Source of the DNA: Paenibacillus sp. FSL R10-2782
GTDB taxonomy: Bacteria > Bacillota > Bacilli > Paenibacillales > Paenibacillaceae
Length of the DNA stretch: 64,000 bases
Assembly (NCBI RefSeq): GCF_038592985.1
Contig: NZ_CP151951.1
Coordinates: 3,649,001-3,713,000, forward strand
Direction of reading: 5' to 3'
Part shown: positions 9,605-18,640 of the stretch, piece after piece
How positions within the stretch are numbered: the stretch's first letter is position 1
How the letters are laid out: each line of letters opens with the position of its first letter
Made by a program: the position numbers and the translations under genes
Notes under the pieces: model-generated
What the model saw: only the letters and a program-made list of their open reading frames with translations
Databases searched by the model: none
What the model was told of the DNA's origin: nothing

Positions 9605-9647
9605 AAAAAAGCCCTTCGGTCATTCAGATCCGAAGGGCTGATTTTTT
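9605..9647 (-). terminator. Terminator after spoVAE
   Basis: A perfect 10-bp stem (AGCCCTTCGG and CCGAAGGGCT) is flanked by A and T runs on both sides. It lies 50 bp past the end of spoVAE on the minus strand and ahead of moxR, so it most likely ends the spoVA transcript. Confidence 0.85.
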
Positions 9648-9697
9648 ATGCTTGTTCAAAGGTATGTTTTAATCTATAATGTGTTGCTTTTATGTGG

Positions 9698-10048
9698 TTA
9701 TCCTTTTGGACGCACGACCAAGGCCGCCAAAAAGGAGAAAATAATCGCCGAGGAAATCCCTGCACTTGTCACACTAAAAATCCCTGTAATGACACCTAGC
9801 CATCCATCCTTTTCCAGCTCAGTCAATGCGCCGTGTACTAGTGAATTACCAAAACTTGTAATTGGAATGGTCGCACCCGCTCCTGCAAATTTAATTAGCG
9901 GATCATATATGCCCACAGCATCCGCAATCGCACCTGCCACCACCAACGTGCTCATCGTATGTGCCGGGGTCATTTTAATGACATCCATCATCAACTGGCC
10001 CACGACACAAATGGCACCGCCGACTAAAAAAGCCCATAGATATATCAT
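9698..10048 (-). CDS. spoVAE: Stage V sporulation protein AE (SpoVAEB type)
   Basis: A 116-residue membrane protein starting at the ATG at 10048 (MIYLWAFLVGGAICVVGQ), coupled to spoVAD by a 4-bp overlap. About four membrane helices, with the conserved AGAGATIPITSFGNSLVHGA loop. SpoVAE is part of the inner-membrane channel that moves dipicolinic acid into the forespore and out on germination. The longer upstream frame is inside spoVAD and was not used as start. Confidence 0.94.
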   Translation of the reverse strand: MIYLWAFLVGGAICVVGQLMMDVIKMTPAHTMSTLVVAGAIADAVGIYDPLIKFAGAGATIPITSFGNSLVHGALTELEKDGWLGVITGIFSVTSAGISSAIIFSFLAALVVRPKG

Positions 10049-11067
10049 ATTGTTCCTCCCGCTTCGAAAGCTACAGCATGTGCAATGCAGGGAATACTTT
10101 CCCCTTGCTGTGCGGACAAAGGAGATAACAACGCTCCGGTCGCCACGACCAGTACCTTCTGAAGTTCTCCCTTTTCGATCCGCTTCAACAGATGTCCATA
10201 AGTTACAACAGCCGAGCATCCGCAACCACTGCCGCCTGCAATGACTTGCTTTTGCTTGTTCAGATCGTAAATCAGTAAACCACAATCATTAAATTCGGTC
10301 TGATTCATATCAATGCCTTGCTTTTTTAGCAGTTCCTTGGTAATCGGCAACCCTACCGAGGCCAAGTCCCCCGTTACAATGAGGTCATAATAGCCAGGGC
10401 CCCGACCCGTATCTCGAAAATGAGATAACAAGGTGTCCGCCGCCGCTGGAGCCATCGCCCCTCCCATGTTAAAAGGGTCTTTAATACCCATATCCATTAC
10501 ACGCCCAATGGTAGCGCAATCCACCACCGTACCTGACTTGGCATGTCCCACAACTACGGCGCCGGAGCCTGTGACGGTATACTGAGCCGTTGGCGGCTTC
10601 TGCGATCCATATTCCGTAGGATATCGGAACTGCCTTTCCACCGTACAGTTATGGCTTGTCGTACCCGCCATTACATAATCGCCCGCCTCTGAATCCACAA
10701 TAAGCGCGGCTAAGGCCAGACTTTCCATCGACGTAGAGCAGGCTCCGAAAACACCCAAATAAGGAATCGCGAGCTTGCGCGCTGAAAAGGAGCTACTGAT
10801 AATTTGATTCATCAGATCACCACTGATAAAAAACTGTACTTCCTCTTTGTTCAAATTGGCATTGATTAACGCCAGCTCTGTAGAGTGCTCGAACAATCTG
10901 CGTTCCGCTTTTTCCCATGTTTTTTCGTTAATTTCGAGATTGTCATAAATATAGTCAAAATCCGTGGACAACGGCCCCTCTCCTTCATCCGGGCCAACAA
11001 CGGTTGCACTTCCCACGATACGCGGCCTGGATTCAAACTTCCAGGTTTGTCCTCCCTGTCTTCTCAT
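10045..11067 (-). CDS. spoVAD: Stage V sporulation protein AD
   Basis: The 340-residue protein is SpoVAD, a thiolase-fold protein that binds dipicolinic acid at the spore inner membrane. Recognisable segments are TDFDYIYDNLEINEKTWEKAE, GVFGACSTSMESLALAA, YGSQKPPTAQYTVTGSGA and IAGGSGCGCSA. It overlaps spoVAC by 4 bp and spoVAE by 4 bp, giving the compact C-D-E order. The other B. subtilis spoVA genes (A, B, F) are not in the window, as in many Paenibacillus operons. Confidence 0.97.
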   Translation of the reverse strand: MRRQGGQTWKFESRPRIVGSATVVGPDEGEGPLSTDFDYIYDNLEINEKTWEKAERRLFEHSTELALINANLNKEEVQFFISGDLMNQIISSSFSARKLAIPYLGVFGACSTSMESLALAALIVDSEAGDYVMAGTTSHNCTVERQFRYPTEYGSQKPPTAQYTVTGSGAVVVGHAKSGTVVDCATIGRVMDMGIKDPFNMGGAMAPAAADTLLSHFRDTGRGPGYYDLIVTGDLASVGLPITKELLKKQGIDMNQTEFNDCGLLIYDLNKQKQVIAGGSGCGCSAVVTYGHLLKRIEKGELQKVLVVATGALLSPLSAQQGESIPCIAHAVAFEAGGTI

Positions 11068-11573
11068 AGGTGGTTGCCTCCCACTCCAAGAATGGCGTAG
11101 ATGACACCCACAACGAATGCGGCAACAACCCCGAATACGATAACCGACCCTGCCAGCTTGAACATATTCGCGCCTACACCGAGCACCAGCCCCTCAGAAC
11201 GATGCTCCAGTGCAGCCGAACACATCGAGTTGGCAAAGCCTGTAATCGGTACAGCGGTTCCCGCTCCCGCCCATTGGGCAAACTTGTCGTACACCCCGAA
11301 GCAGGTCAATATGACCGCCAGCAGGATCATCATGGATGAGGTCGGCGGTGCCGCCTCCTTGGCCGAAATGTGCATCCCTGCCATGAAGGCTTCCTGAATT
11401 GCCTGACCAATCACACAGATGCCGCCTCCAACCAGAAAAGCCCGCACACAGTTGGCAAAAACTTTTCTGGATGGTTCGTGCTTTTTGGAAATACTTTGAT
11501 AGTCCTTCTCATTTATGGACAGCGGCGGCGTATTGGTACGAAAACCGCTTTGCCCTGATTTAGCTGGCATCAT
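11064..11573 (-). CDS. spoVAC: Stage V sporulation protein AC
   Basis: A 169-residue membrane protein with a polar N-terminus (about 45 residues) and four or five helices. It contains FLVGGGICVIGQ and AGAGTAVPITGFANSM, the family signature shared with SpoVAE. SpoVAC acts as a mechanosensitive part of the DPA channel. It is the first gene of the operon; the ATG at 11573 follows AAGGGG. A forespore sigma-G promoter is expected upstream, but I could not find a convincing pair of boxes. Confidence 0.95.
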   Translation of the reverse strand: MMPAKSGQSGFRTNTPPLSINEKDYQSISKKHEPSRKVFANCVRAFLVGGGICVIGQAIQEAFMAGMHISAKEAAPPTSSMMILLAVILTCFGVYDKFAQWAGAGTAVPITGFANSMCSAALEHRSEGLVLGVGANMFKLAGSVIVFGVVAAFVVGVIYAILGVGGNHL

Positions 11574-11751
11574 TCACCACCCCTTGTTCGTAAGTACCGC
11601 ACTTTGCGGTTCGGATTCATGTGTCCTTATCATTATTAGCTTTATGGGGAATTGTTATGTCAGGAAAATGATATCGTGGACATTCCGTACAAATCCATTC
11701 ATACTGGATGGATGACGACCACTGGTTAATTAATAAGGAGTGAGGTACATC

Positions 11752-12831
11752 ATGGAATCAAAAACATTAGAACTGTTTAAAAACTTAACGGAGTTTCCTT
11801 CCATTCCCGGACACGAGCGAGAGCTGCGGGCATGGGTTAAAGAACGGATATCCGGTTATACGGACGAAATCGTGCAAGATCGTTTGGGTAGCCTTTTCGG
11901 CGTGCTGCGCGGGGAAGAGAACGGGCCACGTATAATGGTAGCAGGCCATCTGGATGAAGTCGGATTTATCGTTAATGGCATTACGGAAAATGGCATGATT
12001 CGTTTTCAGCCGGTTGGAGGCTGGTGGAGTCAGGCCATCATGTCACAGCGTCTTCAGGTACTGACTCCGAATGGTCCGGTGATCGGTGTCGTTGGCTCAG
12101 TCTCGCCCCATTTGCTGGATGAATCACAACGCAGCAAGCCTATGGACATCAAGCATATGTATCTGGATATCGGCGTGGACAGCCGTCAGGAGGCGCAAGA
12201 TCTGGGCATCGTGCCGGGAACAGCCATTGCGCCGATTTGTGATTTTACTCCTCTGGCAAATCCGAAAAAAATCATGGCTAAAGCGTGGGATAACCGCTAT
12301 GGTGTAGGCTTGGCTATTGAGCTGCTTGAAGCGTTACATAAGGAAAAGGACAAGCTGCCTAATACGCTGTATGCTGGGGCTACCGTTCAGGAGGAAGTAG
12401 GACTGCGCGGCGCTCGCACGGCAGCCAACCTGATTCAGCCAGACGTTTTCTTTGCACTAGATTGCAGTGCGGCCAACGATATGGGCGGCGATCCGAACGC
12501 TTATGGACATTTGGGTAAAGGCGCGCTGCTGCGGGTTTTTGATCCGGGTATGATTACCCATCGCGGGATTGTGGAATACGTGCAGGATATGGCGGAAACG
12601 CACAAGATCAAGTATCAGTATTTCATCTCCACAGGTGGAACAGATGCAGGTCAAGTCCATTTGAGCGGAATTGGAGTGCCATCCACCGTCATTGGCATTT
12701 GCGGACGATACATCCACACTTCCTCCTCCATTATTCACACTGACGATTACGATGCAGCCAAAGAGCTGATCATCAAGCTGGTGCAAAACTTGGATCGCAC
12801 GACGCTAAATACGATAATTGAACGAGCTTAA
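11752..12831 (+). CDS. M42 family metallo-aminopeptidase
   Basis: The 359-residue product is a tetrahedral-type aminopeptidase (M42; glutamyl aminopeptidase or YtoP/YsdC-like). Visible zinc ligands and catalytic residues: [44 protein letters not shown] and [13 protein letters not shown] chose the ATG at 11752, preceded by AAGGAGTGAGGT; an in-frame GTG at 11740 is less well placed. It stands alone, divergent from spoVAC and followed by a terminator. Confidence 0.93.
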   Translation: MESKTLELFKNLTEFPSIPGHERELRAWVKERISGYTDEIVQDRLGSLFGVLRGEENGPRIMVAGHLDEVGFIVNGITENGMIRFQPVGGWWSQAIMSQRLQVLTPNGPVIGVVGSVSPHLLDESQRSKPMDIKHMYLDIGVDSRQEAQDLGIVPGTAIAPICDFTPLANPKKIMAKAWDNRYGVGLAIELLEALHKEKDKLPNTLYAGATVQEEVGLRGARTAANLIQPDVFFALDCSAANDMGGDPNAYGHLGKGALLRVFDPGMITHRGIVEYVQDMAETHKIKYQYFISTGGTDAGQVHLSGIGVPSTVIGICGRYIHTSSSIIHTDDYDAAKELIIKLVQNLDRTTLNTIIERA

Positions 12832-12858
12832 GGTTTCTCAGAAAATTACAATCTATTA

Positions 12859-12901
12859 AAAACAGTCAAAACAGGTTATACATGTTTTGACTGTTTTTTT
12901 G
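12859..12901 (+). terminator. Terminator after M42 peptidase
   Basis: Perfect 13-bp arms (AAACAGTCAAAAC and GTTTTGACTGTTT) are followed by a T run, 28 bp after the stop codon. The flanking A run may let it also serve the convergent DUF457 gene. Confidence 0.9.
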
Positions 12902-12929
12902 ATTTATTAGAGTTACAACATAGAACGCT

Positions 12930-13646
12930 TCATATCAAATGCTTATAACGAAGCAAGGCAATGATAACAAGTATAGCCGTCAAGGCAATGCAGATATTCT
13001 CTACCTGCTTCCCTTTGCGCGTTCCGGTACTCATCAGCCTAAATCGCAGCTTCCATTTGAACGGTGGCAATGGTTTAATCCCGTTATTCGTCAAGGAATC
13101 TGCCAACAAATGCAGCAGATACGCCAAACCGCCAGCCAGCCATATGCTGTCACCGTGCAGACGAGTTGTACCATACAGCAACGCAGCCCATGCGACTGTT
13201 CCGTACACCGTATGTGTCAATCCCCGGTGCGGGACAAGCGTACAGATAATCAGCAGGCATCCGGCAATGTAATTCCACGGCGCATATGCTTCCCCATACC
13301 AGGCCAAGCCAATCCCAAGCAAAAAAATAATAACCTTTCGCATGGATCGTGAAGGCATAAAGGAAGCGCTGATCATCAGCAAAGCCAGAACAAGATTCCA
13401 CGGCGGCGGAGCCAGACGGGTGAAAAATACCCAGCCCGCAGCCCCAATCATCAGGAGCTGTACGAGTCTGAGCATTTTGGTAGGCAACGCACGACTCACG
13501 AGCATGGAGTTAGGCTCGTCAATATCCGGCAGCAGTGAACCGACTACAGCGGCAGCCACGGCAGCCGGAGTCACTTCGTATCCGTTCAAGGCTAATACCG
13601 ACAGGGAGGCCCCGGTTCCAATAATCAAATGGGCTCTTCCCATCAT
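12930..13646 (-). CDS. DUF457 / YdjM-like metal-dependent hydrolase, membrane protein
   Basis: This 238-residue protein has about six membrane helices and the family histidines: MGRAHLIIGTG at the start, GSLLPDIDEPNS, VPHRGLTHTVYG and LLHLLADSLTNNGI. These match the LexA-linked YdjM/YvsG group (DUF457), called membrane-bound metal-dependent hydrolases; the reaction is unproven. The start is the first of two adjacent ATGs at 13646; the upstream in-frame extension has no good ribosome binding site. Confidence 0.88.
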   Translation of the reverse strand: MMGRAHLIIGTGASLSVLALNGYEVTPAAVAAAVVGSLLPDIDEPNSMLVSRALPTKMLRLVQLLMIGAAGWVFFTRLAPPPWNLVLALLMISASFMPSRSMRKVIIFLLGIGLAWYGEAYAPWNYIAGCLLIICTLVPHRGLTHTVYGTVAWAALLYGTTRLHGDSIWLAGGLAYLLHLLADSLTNNGIKPLPPFKWKLRFRLMSTGTRKGKQVENICIALTAILVIIALLRYKHLI

Positions 13647-13803
13647 GATGCATAACATCCTTTCTTTGCAGCATACAGCAGAGTTCGACATCACTCTATT
13701 TGAATCAGCATGATTCGATTGTATACGACAAACAAAAGGAGAACAATAGTTCGCTTATTCTATTTAAAGGATATCGGTCAAAAGTCCTGGTCAAAAATTC
13801 GCC

Positions 13804-14955
13804 TTAGAGTATTTTTTGGAACAAAGCGATAACTTCCTCTTTGGTTGGCTGAAACGGATTACCGGGCGCACACGCATCCTTCATGGCATTGTCGGCTAAC
13901 AGATTCAGGTCCGGGTCCGTTACTCCCAGCTCAGACAAGCGTTTTGGGATTCCGACCTCCTGCGCCAGCCCACGGATGGCATCCACGACAAATTCAGCAC
14001 ACTCCTCATCCGTTCGCCCTCTGACCGAGAATCCAATCGCTTGAGCGATAGGTCTGAATTTACGAGGAACATGCTTCGCATTGGCCTCCTGTACATAGGG
14101 CAGCAGCATCGCATTACACACCCCATGAGGAAGATCATACACACCTCCAAGCTGATGAGCCATCGCATGCACATATCCCAACCCCGCATTGTTGAAGGCC
14201 AGCCCTCCCAGAAAAACAGCATACACAAGCTTTTCCCGAGCCTCAATATTTTGACCGTTCTCCACAGCATCAGGCAAATAACGGAATATCAGTTCGACAG
14301 CAGCCAGGGCAGTGGCATCGGTGACTGGATAAGCTCCCGGGGTAACCAGCGCCTCAATCGCATGAGTAAGCGCATCCATACCTGTCGCAGCAGTTAATTC
14401 GGCTGGCTTACCCACCATTAATTCGGGGTCATTTACAGAGATGGAAGCCAGGCTGTTTTTATCAACCATGACCATTTTGACCTTACGCTTCTCATCCGTA
14501 ATGACATAGTTAATGGTGACCTCGCTGGAGGTGCCCGCCGTTGTATTCACTGCCACAATAGGAACGGACGGTCGTTTGGATTTGTGAACGCCTTCATATT
14601 CTGAAATATGTCCTCCATTGGTGACAATGATGCCAATGGCTTTGGCCGCATCCTGAGGCGACCCACCACCTACCGAGACGAGAACATCACATCCGTTATC
14701 CTGAAACACCTTGACTCCTTCGTGAACATTGTTACAGGTAGGGTTAGGTTGCACACCATCATATACAATATATGGAACTCCATGCTGCTCCAAAACAGCA
14801 ATAACCCGGTCGGTGATCCCATTTCGACGCAGCCATTTATCCGTCACGATAAGCGCTTTCATAAATCCTCTCTCTTGCAACATCGGTCCCAGATCTCTAA
14901 GACATCCAATCCCCATCAAGTTCACTGGCGGTACATAAAAGATATTTCTCCCCAT
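13804..14955 (-). CDS. Iron-containing alcohol dehydrogenase
   Basis: A 383-residue group III alcohol dehydrogenase, the usual length. The ATG at 14955 is preceded by GAGGAGG. The NAD-binding GGGSPQDAAKAIG motif lies near residue 95. The iron ligands are in TGMDALTHAIEA and GYVHAMAHQLGGVYDLPHGVCNA. Relatives oxidise or reduce ethanol, butanol, lactaldehyde or 1,3-propanediol; the substrate cannot be told from sequence. It is monocistronic between DUF457 and the expansin. Confidence 0.94.
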   Translation of the reverse strand: MGRNIFYVPPVNLMGIGCLRDLGPMLQERGFMKALIVTDKWLRRNGITDRVIAVLEQHGVPYIVYDGVQPNPTCNNVHEGVKVFQDNGCDVLVSVGGGSPQDAAKAIGIIVTNGGHISEYEGVHKSKRPSVPIVAVNTTAGTSSEVTINYVITDEKRKVKMVMVDKNSLASISVNDPELMVGKPAELTAATGMDALTHAIEALVTPGAYPVTDATALAAVELIFRYLPDAVENGQNIEAREKLVYAVFLGGLAFNNAGLGYVHAMAHQLGGVYDLPHGVCNAMLLPYVQEANAKHVPRKFRPIAQAIGFSVRGRTDEECAEFVVDAIRGLAQEVGIPKRLSELGVTDPDLNLLADNAMKDACAPGNPFQPTKEEVIALFQKIL

Positions 14956-15235
14956 TCGTAAACCCCTCCTCTGTGTTAATCGTTCTCCAGTCATCTCTGC
15001 TATCTATTATCATGCATCTTCCTGATTCTACCATCAGATTGAGCAGACATCTGCGAAAAAAAGCACAGTTCTGCAATTCCCATAAAAACACGCAATAAGG
15101 CCTAGAAGCATGTTGACAAACTTATGCATTATTTTCTTTTTGCCTCAAAAGCCTATTGTACTATTTGAAATATTATGTAATATAGTGTTTATATTTACTA
15201 TATGAATCTATTAAATGAACAAGGAGGAAATAATT

Positions 15236-15949
15236 ATGCAAAAAAGCTCTGCGATTCGCAAGTTCAAAACGGTTGGTCTGGCATCATTGCTAAGTCTTGT
15301 TTTGTTCGCTCTCCCCGCTTCTGCTGCTTGGAATGATACATACACAGGTTATGCCACCTATACCGGATCTGGCTACTCAGGAGGAGCATTGCTGCTTGAT
15401 CCAATCCCTTCCGATGCAAAAATTACGGCTCTTAACCGCACACAACTGAATTATAGCGGAATCAAAGCCGCATTGGCAGGAGCATATCTGGAAGTCCAAG
15501 GCCCCAAAGGGAAAACAACCGTCTATGTAACCGATCTTTATCCTGAAGGTCCAAGTGGCGCGCTCGACCTGTCCCCAAATGCTTTTAGCCAAGTTGGCAA
15601 CCCAATTGATGGAAAAATCAATATCTCATGGAAAGTCGTCAAAGCCCCAGTTACTGGAAACGTCTCCTACCGCATTAAAGAAGGCAGCAGCCGGTGGTGG
15701 GCAGCTATTCAGGTACGCAATCATAAATATCCTGTCTTAAAACTGGAAGTCCAACAGAATGGACAGTGGACCAATCTCGAAAAACAGGACTACAACCACT
15801 TTCTGGGTACTAACTTAGGGAACCAGCCTCTTAAAATCCGGATTACAGACATTCGCGGTGTGGTGCTGAACGATACCCTCCCGGCTCTAGCAGAAAATGG
15901 AACGGGCGATGCCTATATTGTTAAAGGTAATGTGCAATTCCCTGACTGA
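15236..15949 (+). CDS. exlX: Bacterial expansin (EXLX1/YoaJ type)
   Basis: The 237-residue secreted protein has a signal peptide (about residues 1-30, ending LPASAA) and two domains. D1 is a double-psi beta barrel with the expected polar site: Thr/Tyr in GYATYTGSGYSGGA, Asp and Tyr in VTDLYPEG, and Asp in GALDLSP. D2 is a cellulose-binding module with the paired aromatic residues SRWWAAIQ and a later Tyr (YNHFLG). Expansins loosen plant cell walls without hydrolysis and aid root colonisation. The ATG at 15236 follows AAGGAGG, so the first seven codons of the longer frame are excluded. Confidence 0.95.
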   Translation: MQKSSAIRKFKTVGLASLLSLVLFALPASAAWNDTYTGYATYTGSGYSGGALLLDPIPSDAKITALNRTQLNYSGIKAALAGAYLEVQGPKGKTTVYVTDLYPEGPSGALDLSPNAFSQVGNPIDGKINISWKVVKAPVTGNVSYRIKEGSSRWWAAIQVRNHKYPVLKLEVQQNGQWTNLEKQDYNHFLGTNLGNQPLKIRITDIRGVVLNDTLPALAENGTGDAYIVKGNVQFPD

Positions 15950-16043
15950 TTGCAGGTATCTTCTCACAGCTTGAGTCCTGTCAGGCACAAATAGGTGCTT
16001 CCTACCTATGTGCTGTCCAACTTGAGACAGGCTTTATGTAATC

Positions 16044-16097
16044 CCCAGGCTGGGAACCGACGCAAGCGATTTTGCGTATCGGGTTCCTGGCCTTTTT
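16044..16097 (+). terminator. Terminator in the expansin-araC intergenic region
   Basis: Long imperfect stem: GGCTGGGAACCGACGCAA pairs with TTGCGTATCGGGTTCCTGGCC and is followed by five T. It lies about 95 bp after the expansin stop and is the only clear terminator before the AraC gene. The rest of 15950-16224 shows no gene. Confidence 0.75.
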
Positions 16098-16224
16098 ACG
16101 AAAAAGTCATTATTTTTCATAAAAAATTAGTTTGTTCACTGTCCTGTTCACAGGAAGGCACGTATAATGAATACATATTAGGGTGTATTTTGGCTATATG
16201 CACATAGACAGGAGACCTGCCCAC

Positions 16225-18486
16225 ATGAGCAATTTCAAAAAGCATCACAAGCTTCACAGCAAATTGATGATCAGTATCACGTTATGTATTACGCTGACGT
16301 TGCTGGTATCTACCACAGTGTATTATTTTTATTATATTCGGGTGGAGAAGGAGCAAGCATTCGAAGCCAATCATAGCAGCCTGGCACTGAGAAGCAGAGA
16401 GGTCATTAACATGACATCTATCGCCCAATCGTTGGCCTTCCAAATGTACCGCAGCAGCACTCTGACCAAGTTGTTGTATTATCCCAAACCCAATGTATAT
16501 GATGTAACCGCTGCCATGTCTGAGCTGAACAATTATCTCAATTCTATGCCGTACATTGAATCCATCTATGTGTATAATCCGAAAAGCGACACCTTCTATA
16601 TTGCATCCTCACGGGGGCAAAACGGGTTATATAGCAAAAGTGAACTGGCTGACACGGATATTATACGCGTGCTGGATCATTATCAGGATTATAAGCCATT
16701 TACACCTATTCCACGCACCTATCCGCTGCTGTCTGCGTCAGACTCCATGGCCGGAGCAGAGCAAGACAGCACAGAAATTGCCGCCTATACGTATTTATGC
16801 TACGACGCAATCAACTCGAACGAAGCGATGAATTCGGCTGTGATCGTCAATGTATCTGCGACTTGGATGAACAAGGAAATGGCGACGAATCCGAACTCAG
16901 GTGGAACAGCTTATATTTTGGACGATCAAGGCAGACTTTTATCCGGCGCGACACTGGCAGACGAAGCATTGAACGAAAAAGAACAGCTGTGGCTGCACAC
17001 CCGAGTCAAAAAGCAGGAAACAGGATATTTTGTAGAAGATTTTCACAGTAAAAGATCACTCATTTCCTATACCTCCCAAGACGGATTGGGTTGGCAGTAT
17101 ATTAGTGTCACCCCGTATGAAAGCGTTGTCAAAATGGCGAGTGTTATCCGTAATGCCATGCTGCTGATTGCCGCCATCATTGCATTAGCAGGGTTCGTGG
17201 CTTCCTGGCTGCTGTCCAGAATGCTGTATACCCCCATTGGACAGATCGTTGTCCATATGAATTCATTAGAATCAGAGAAACGAAACAGCATGTATACGAT
17301 CCGGCAAAACATTTTACAGAATATTATTCGGGGGGTTCAATTGCTTCCTGCCGGCGAGGAGCCGGAGCGGCTGCGTGAGCTTGGAATCACCTTCCAGTTC
17401 GACAAAGACTATCGGCTGGTGCTGCTGCGTATAGATGAATATGCCCGGTGGCAAAGCGAACGCGGTCCGGACCTGCTGCCCTATAAGTTTGCCATGATGA
17501 ATATTGCTTCTGAAATATGCGGGCAGACGTACCAGGTGGAAGCCGTGGATATCGACGAAGACAGTGTCCTGTTGCTGCTCAACATTCTTGATCCTGCGGA
17601 GTATACGGATACCGTGCTGCTGGAAACCTTATTGCGCCAGATACGTGAAGCTTGCTTTGAATACTTGAAGTTAAGTGTATCTCTGACCTATAGTGCCATC
17701 GCAAGCCAGCCAGAACGGCTGCATCTGTTGTACCGTCAGGTACAGGAAGCGTCCATGCACCGATTTTTTCAAGGGTACGGCTGTATTATTGATGCGCAGA
17801 ACACAATGAACTCAAATACTCAAAATGCCTACGTATATCCGTCGGATAAAGAGAAAAAATTGCTCGACGCGCTGTTATCTGGTCATACGGAGGAAGCTCA
17901 TGGCATGTTCAAGGACTTGCTGATGCACATGGAAAAATATTCATTTTCCGTCGGACAGGCGGCTATATCCCGGCTGATGATGAGTGTGAATCATGCCATT
18001 CAGCATATGAGTGAGCGTAATGGATTTGCTGCCGGATCTATCCCTGAATTGCCATCCGCAGATCAGTTGGAGACGGCCCCGGAGCTTATCGAACAATATC
18101 AATTGGTCTTTGATCATGTCCGCTCCAACCTATCGGAAAAACGAAACACGAAACAAGAGCGGCTAGTACGGCAAATTAATGAGCGAATAGAGCAAGCCTA
18201 TGCTGATCCGGATTTTTGCCTCAACCAGATCGCTGAAGAGCTGGATATGTCACCGATCTATGTCAGCAGACTATACAAGCAACAAACCATGTCTACCATC
18301 GTAGACGTCATTCAACAGCTACGCATTCGCAAAGCCTGCGAGCTGCTGGAGCAAACCGACTGGTCTGTAGCTGACGTGGCAGAACAAACCGGATTTGCGA
18401 GCAGCTCTTATTTTCACCGCATGTTCAAGCGTAGCATGGGCGTGACGCCTACAGATTTTCGTCGTTCCAAAACGAACGCGCAATAA
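16225..18486 (+). CDS. Membrane-bound AraC family sensor-regulator (Cache domain)
   Basis: A 753-residue one-protein sensor-regulator of the kind common in Paenibacillus. It has a membrane helix at about residues 17-40, an extracellular Cache-like sensor region, a second helix near 315-340 (MLLIAAIIALAGFVASWLLS), a central GGDEF-like linker region and a C-terminal HTH_18 domain (about 655-750). The latter contains NQIAEELDMSPIYVSRLYK and VADVAEQTGFASSSYFHRMFKR. The ATG at 16225 follows AGGAG. It converges on the neighbouring Lpl-type sugar importer and probably controls it; the ligand is unknown. Confidence 0.88.
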   Translation: MSNFKKHHKLHSKLMISITLCITLTLLVSTTVYYFYYIRVEKEQAFEANHSSLALRSREVINMTSIAQSLAFQMYRSSTLTKLLYYPKPNVYDVTAAMSELNNYLNSMPYIESIYVYNPKSDTFYIASSRGQNGLYSKSELADTDIIRVLDHYQDYKPFTPIPRTYPLLSASDSMAGAEQDSTEIAAYTYLCYDAINSNEAMNSAVIVNVSATWMNKEMATNPNSGGTAYILDDQGRLLSGATLADEALNEKEQLWLHTRVKKQETGYFVEDFHSKRSLISYTSQDGLGWQYISVTPYESVVKMASVIRNAMLLIAAIIALAGFVASWLLSRMLYTPIGQIVVHMNSLESEKRNSMYTIRQNILQNIIRGVQLLPAGEEPERLRELGITFQFDKDYRLVLLRIDEYARWQSERGPDLLPYKFAMMNIASEICGQTYQVEAVDIDEDSVLLLLNILDPAEYTDTVLLETLLRQIREACFEYLKLSVSLTYSAIASQPERLHLLYRQVQEASMHRFFQGYGCIIDAQNTMNSNTQNAYVYPSDKEKKLLDALLSGHTEEAHGMFKDLLMHMEKYSFSVGQAAISRLMMSVNHAIQHMSERNGFAAGSIPELPSADQLETAPELIEQYQLVFDHVRSNLSEKRNTKQERLVRQINERIEQAYADPDFCLNQIAEELDMSPIYVSRLYKQQTMSTIVDVIQQLRIRKACELLEQTDWSVADVAEQTGFASSSYFHRMFKRSMGVTPTDFRRSKTNAQ

Positions 18487-18562
18487 GCAGGGCTATAGTC
18501 AGATGTCTTATGCGATTGCTCCGAGAACGGAACGTTGATGCCACAAAAAATAGACTGACACT

Positions 18563-18606
18563 AAAAAAGCAAGCCTCCAACTTCCTGGAGACCTGCTTTT
18601 ATTTTT
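18563..18606. terminator. Bidirectional terminator between araC and the solute-binding gene
   Basis: Imperfect hairpin (AAAAAGCAAGCCTCCA with TGGAGACCTGCTTTTATTTTT) between two convergent genes, with A and T runs on the two sides. Confidence 0.75.
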
Positions 18607-18640
18607 ATCCCAACTGTTAAAATCTCTTTGCCTTGCTCAA

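Noticed and set aside
11574..11751. Sigma-G promoter for spoVA
   Set aside because: Expected from biology, but no convincing -35/-10 pair was found in the upstream bases.
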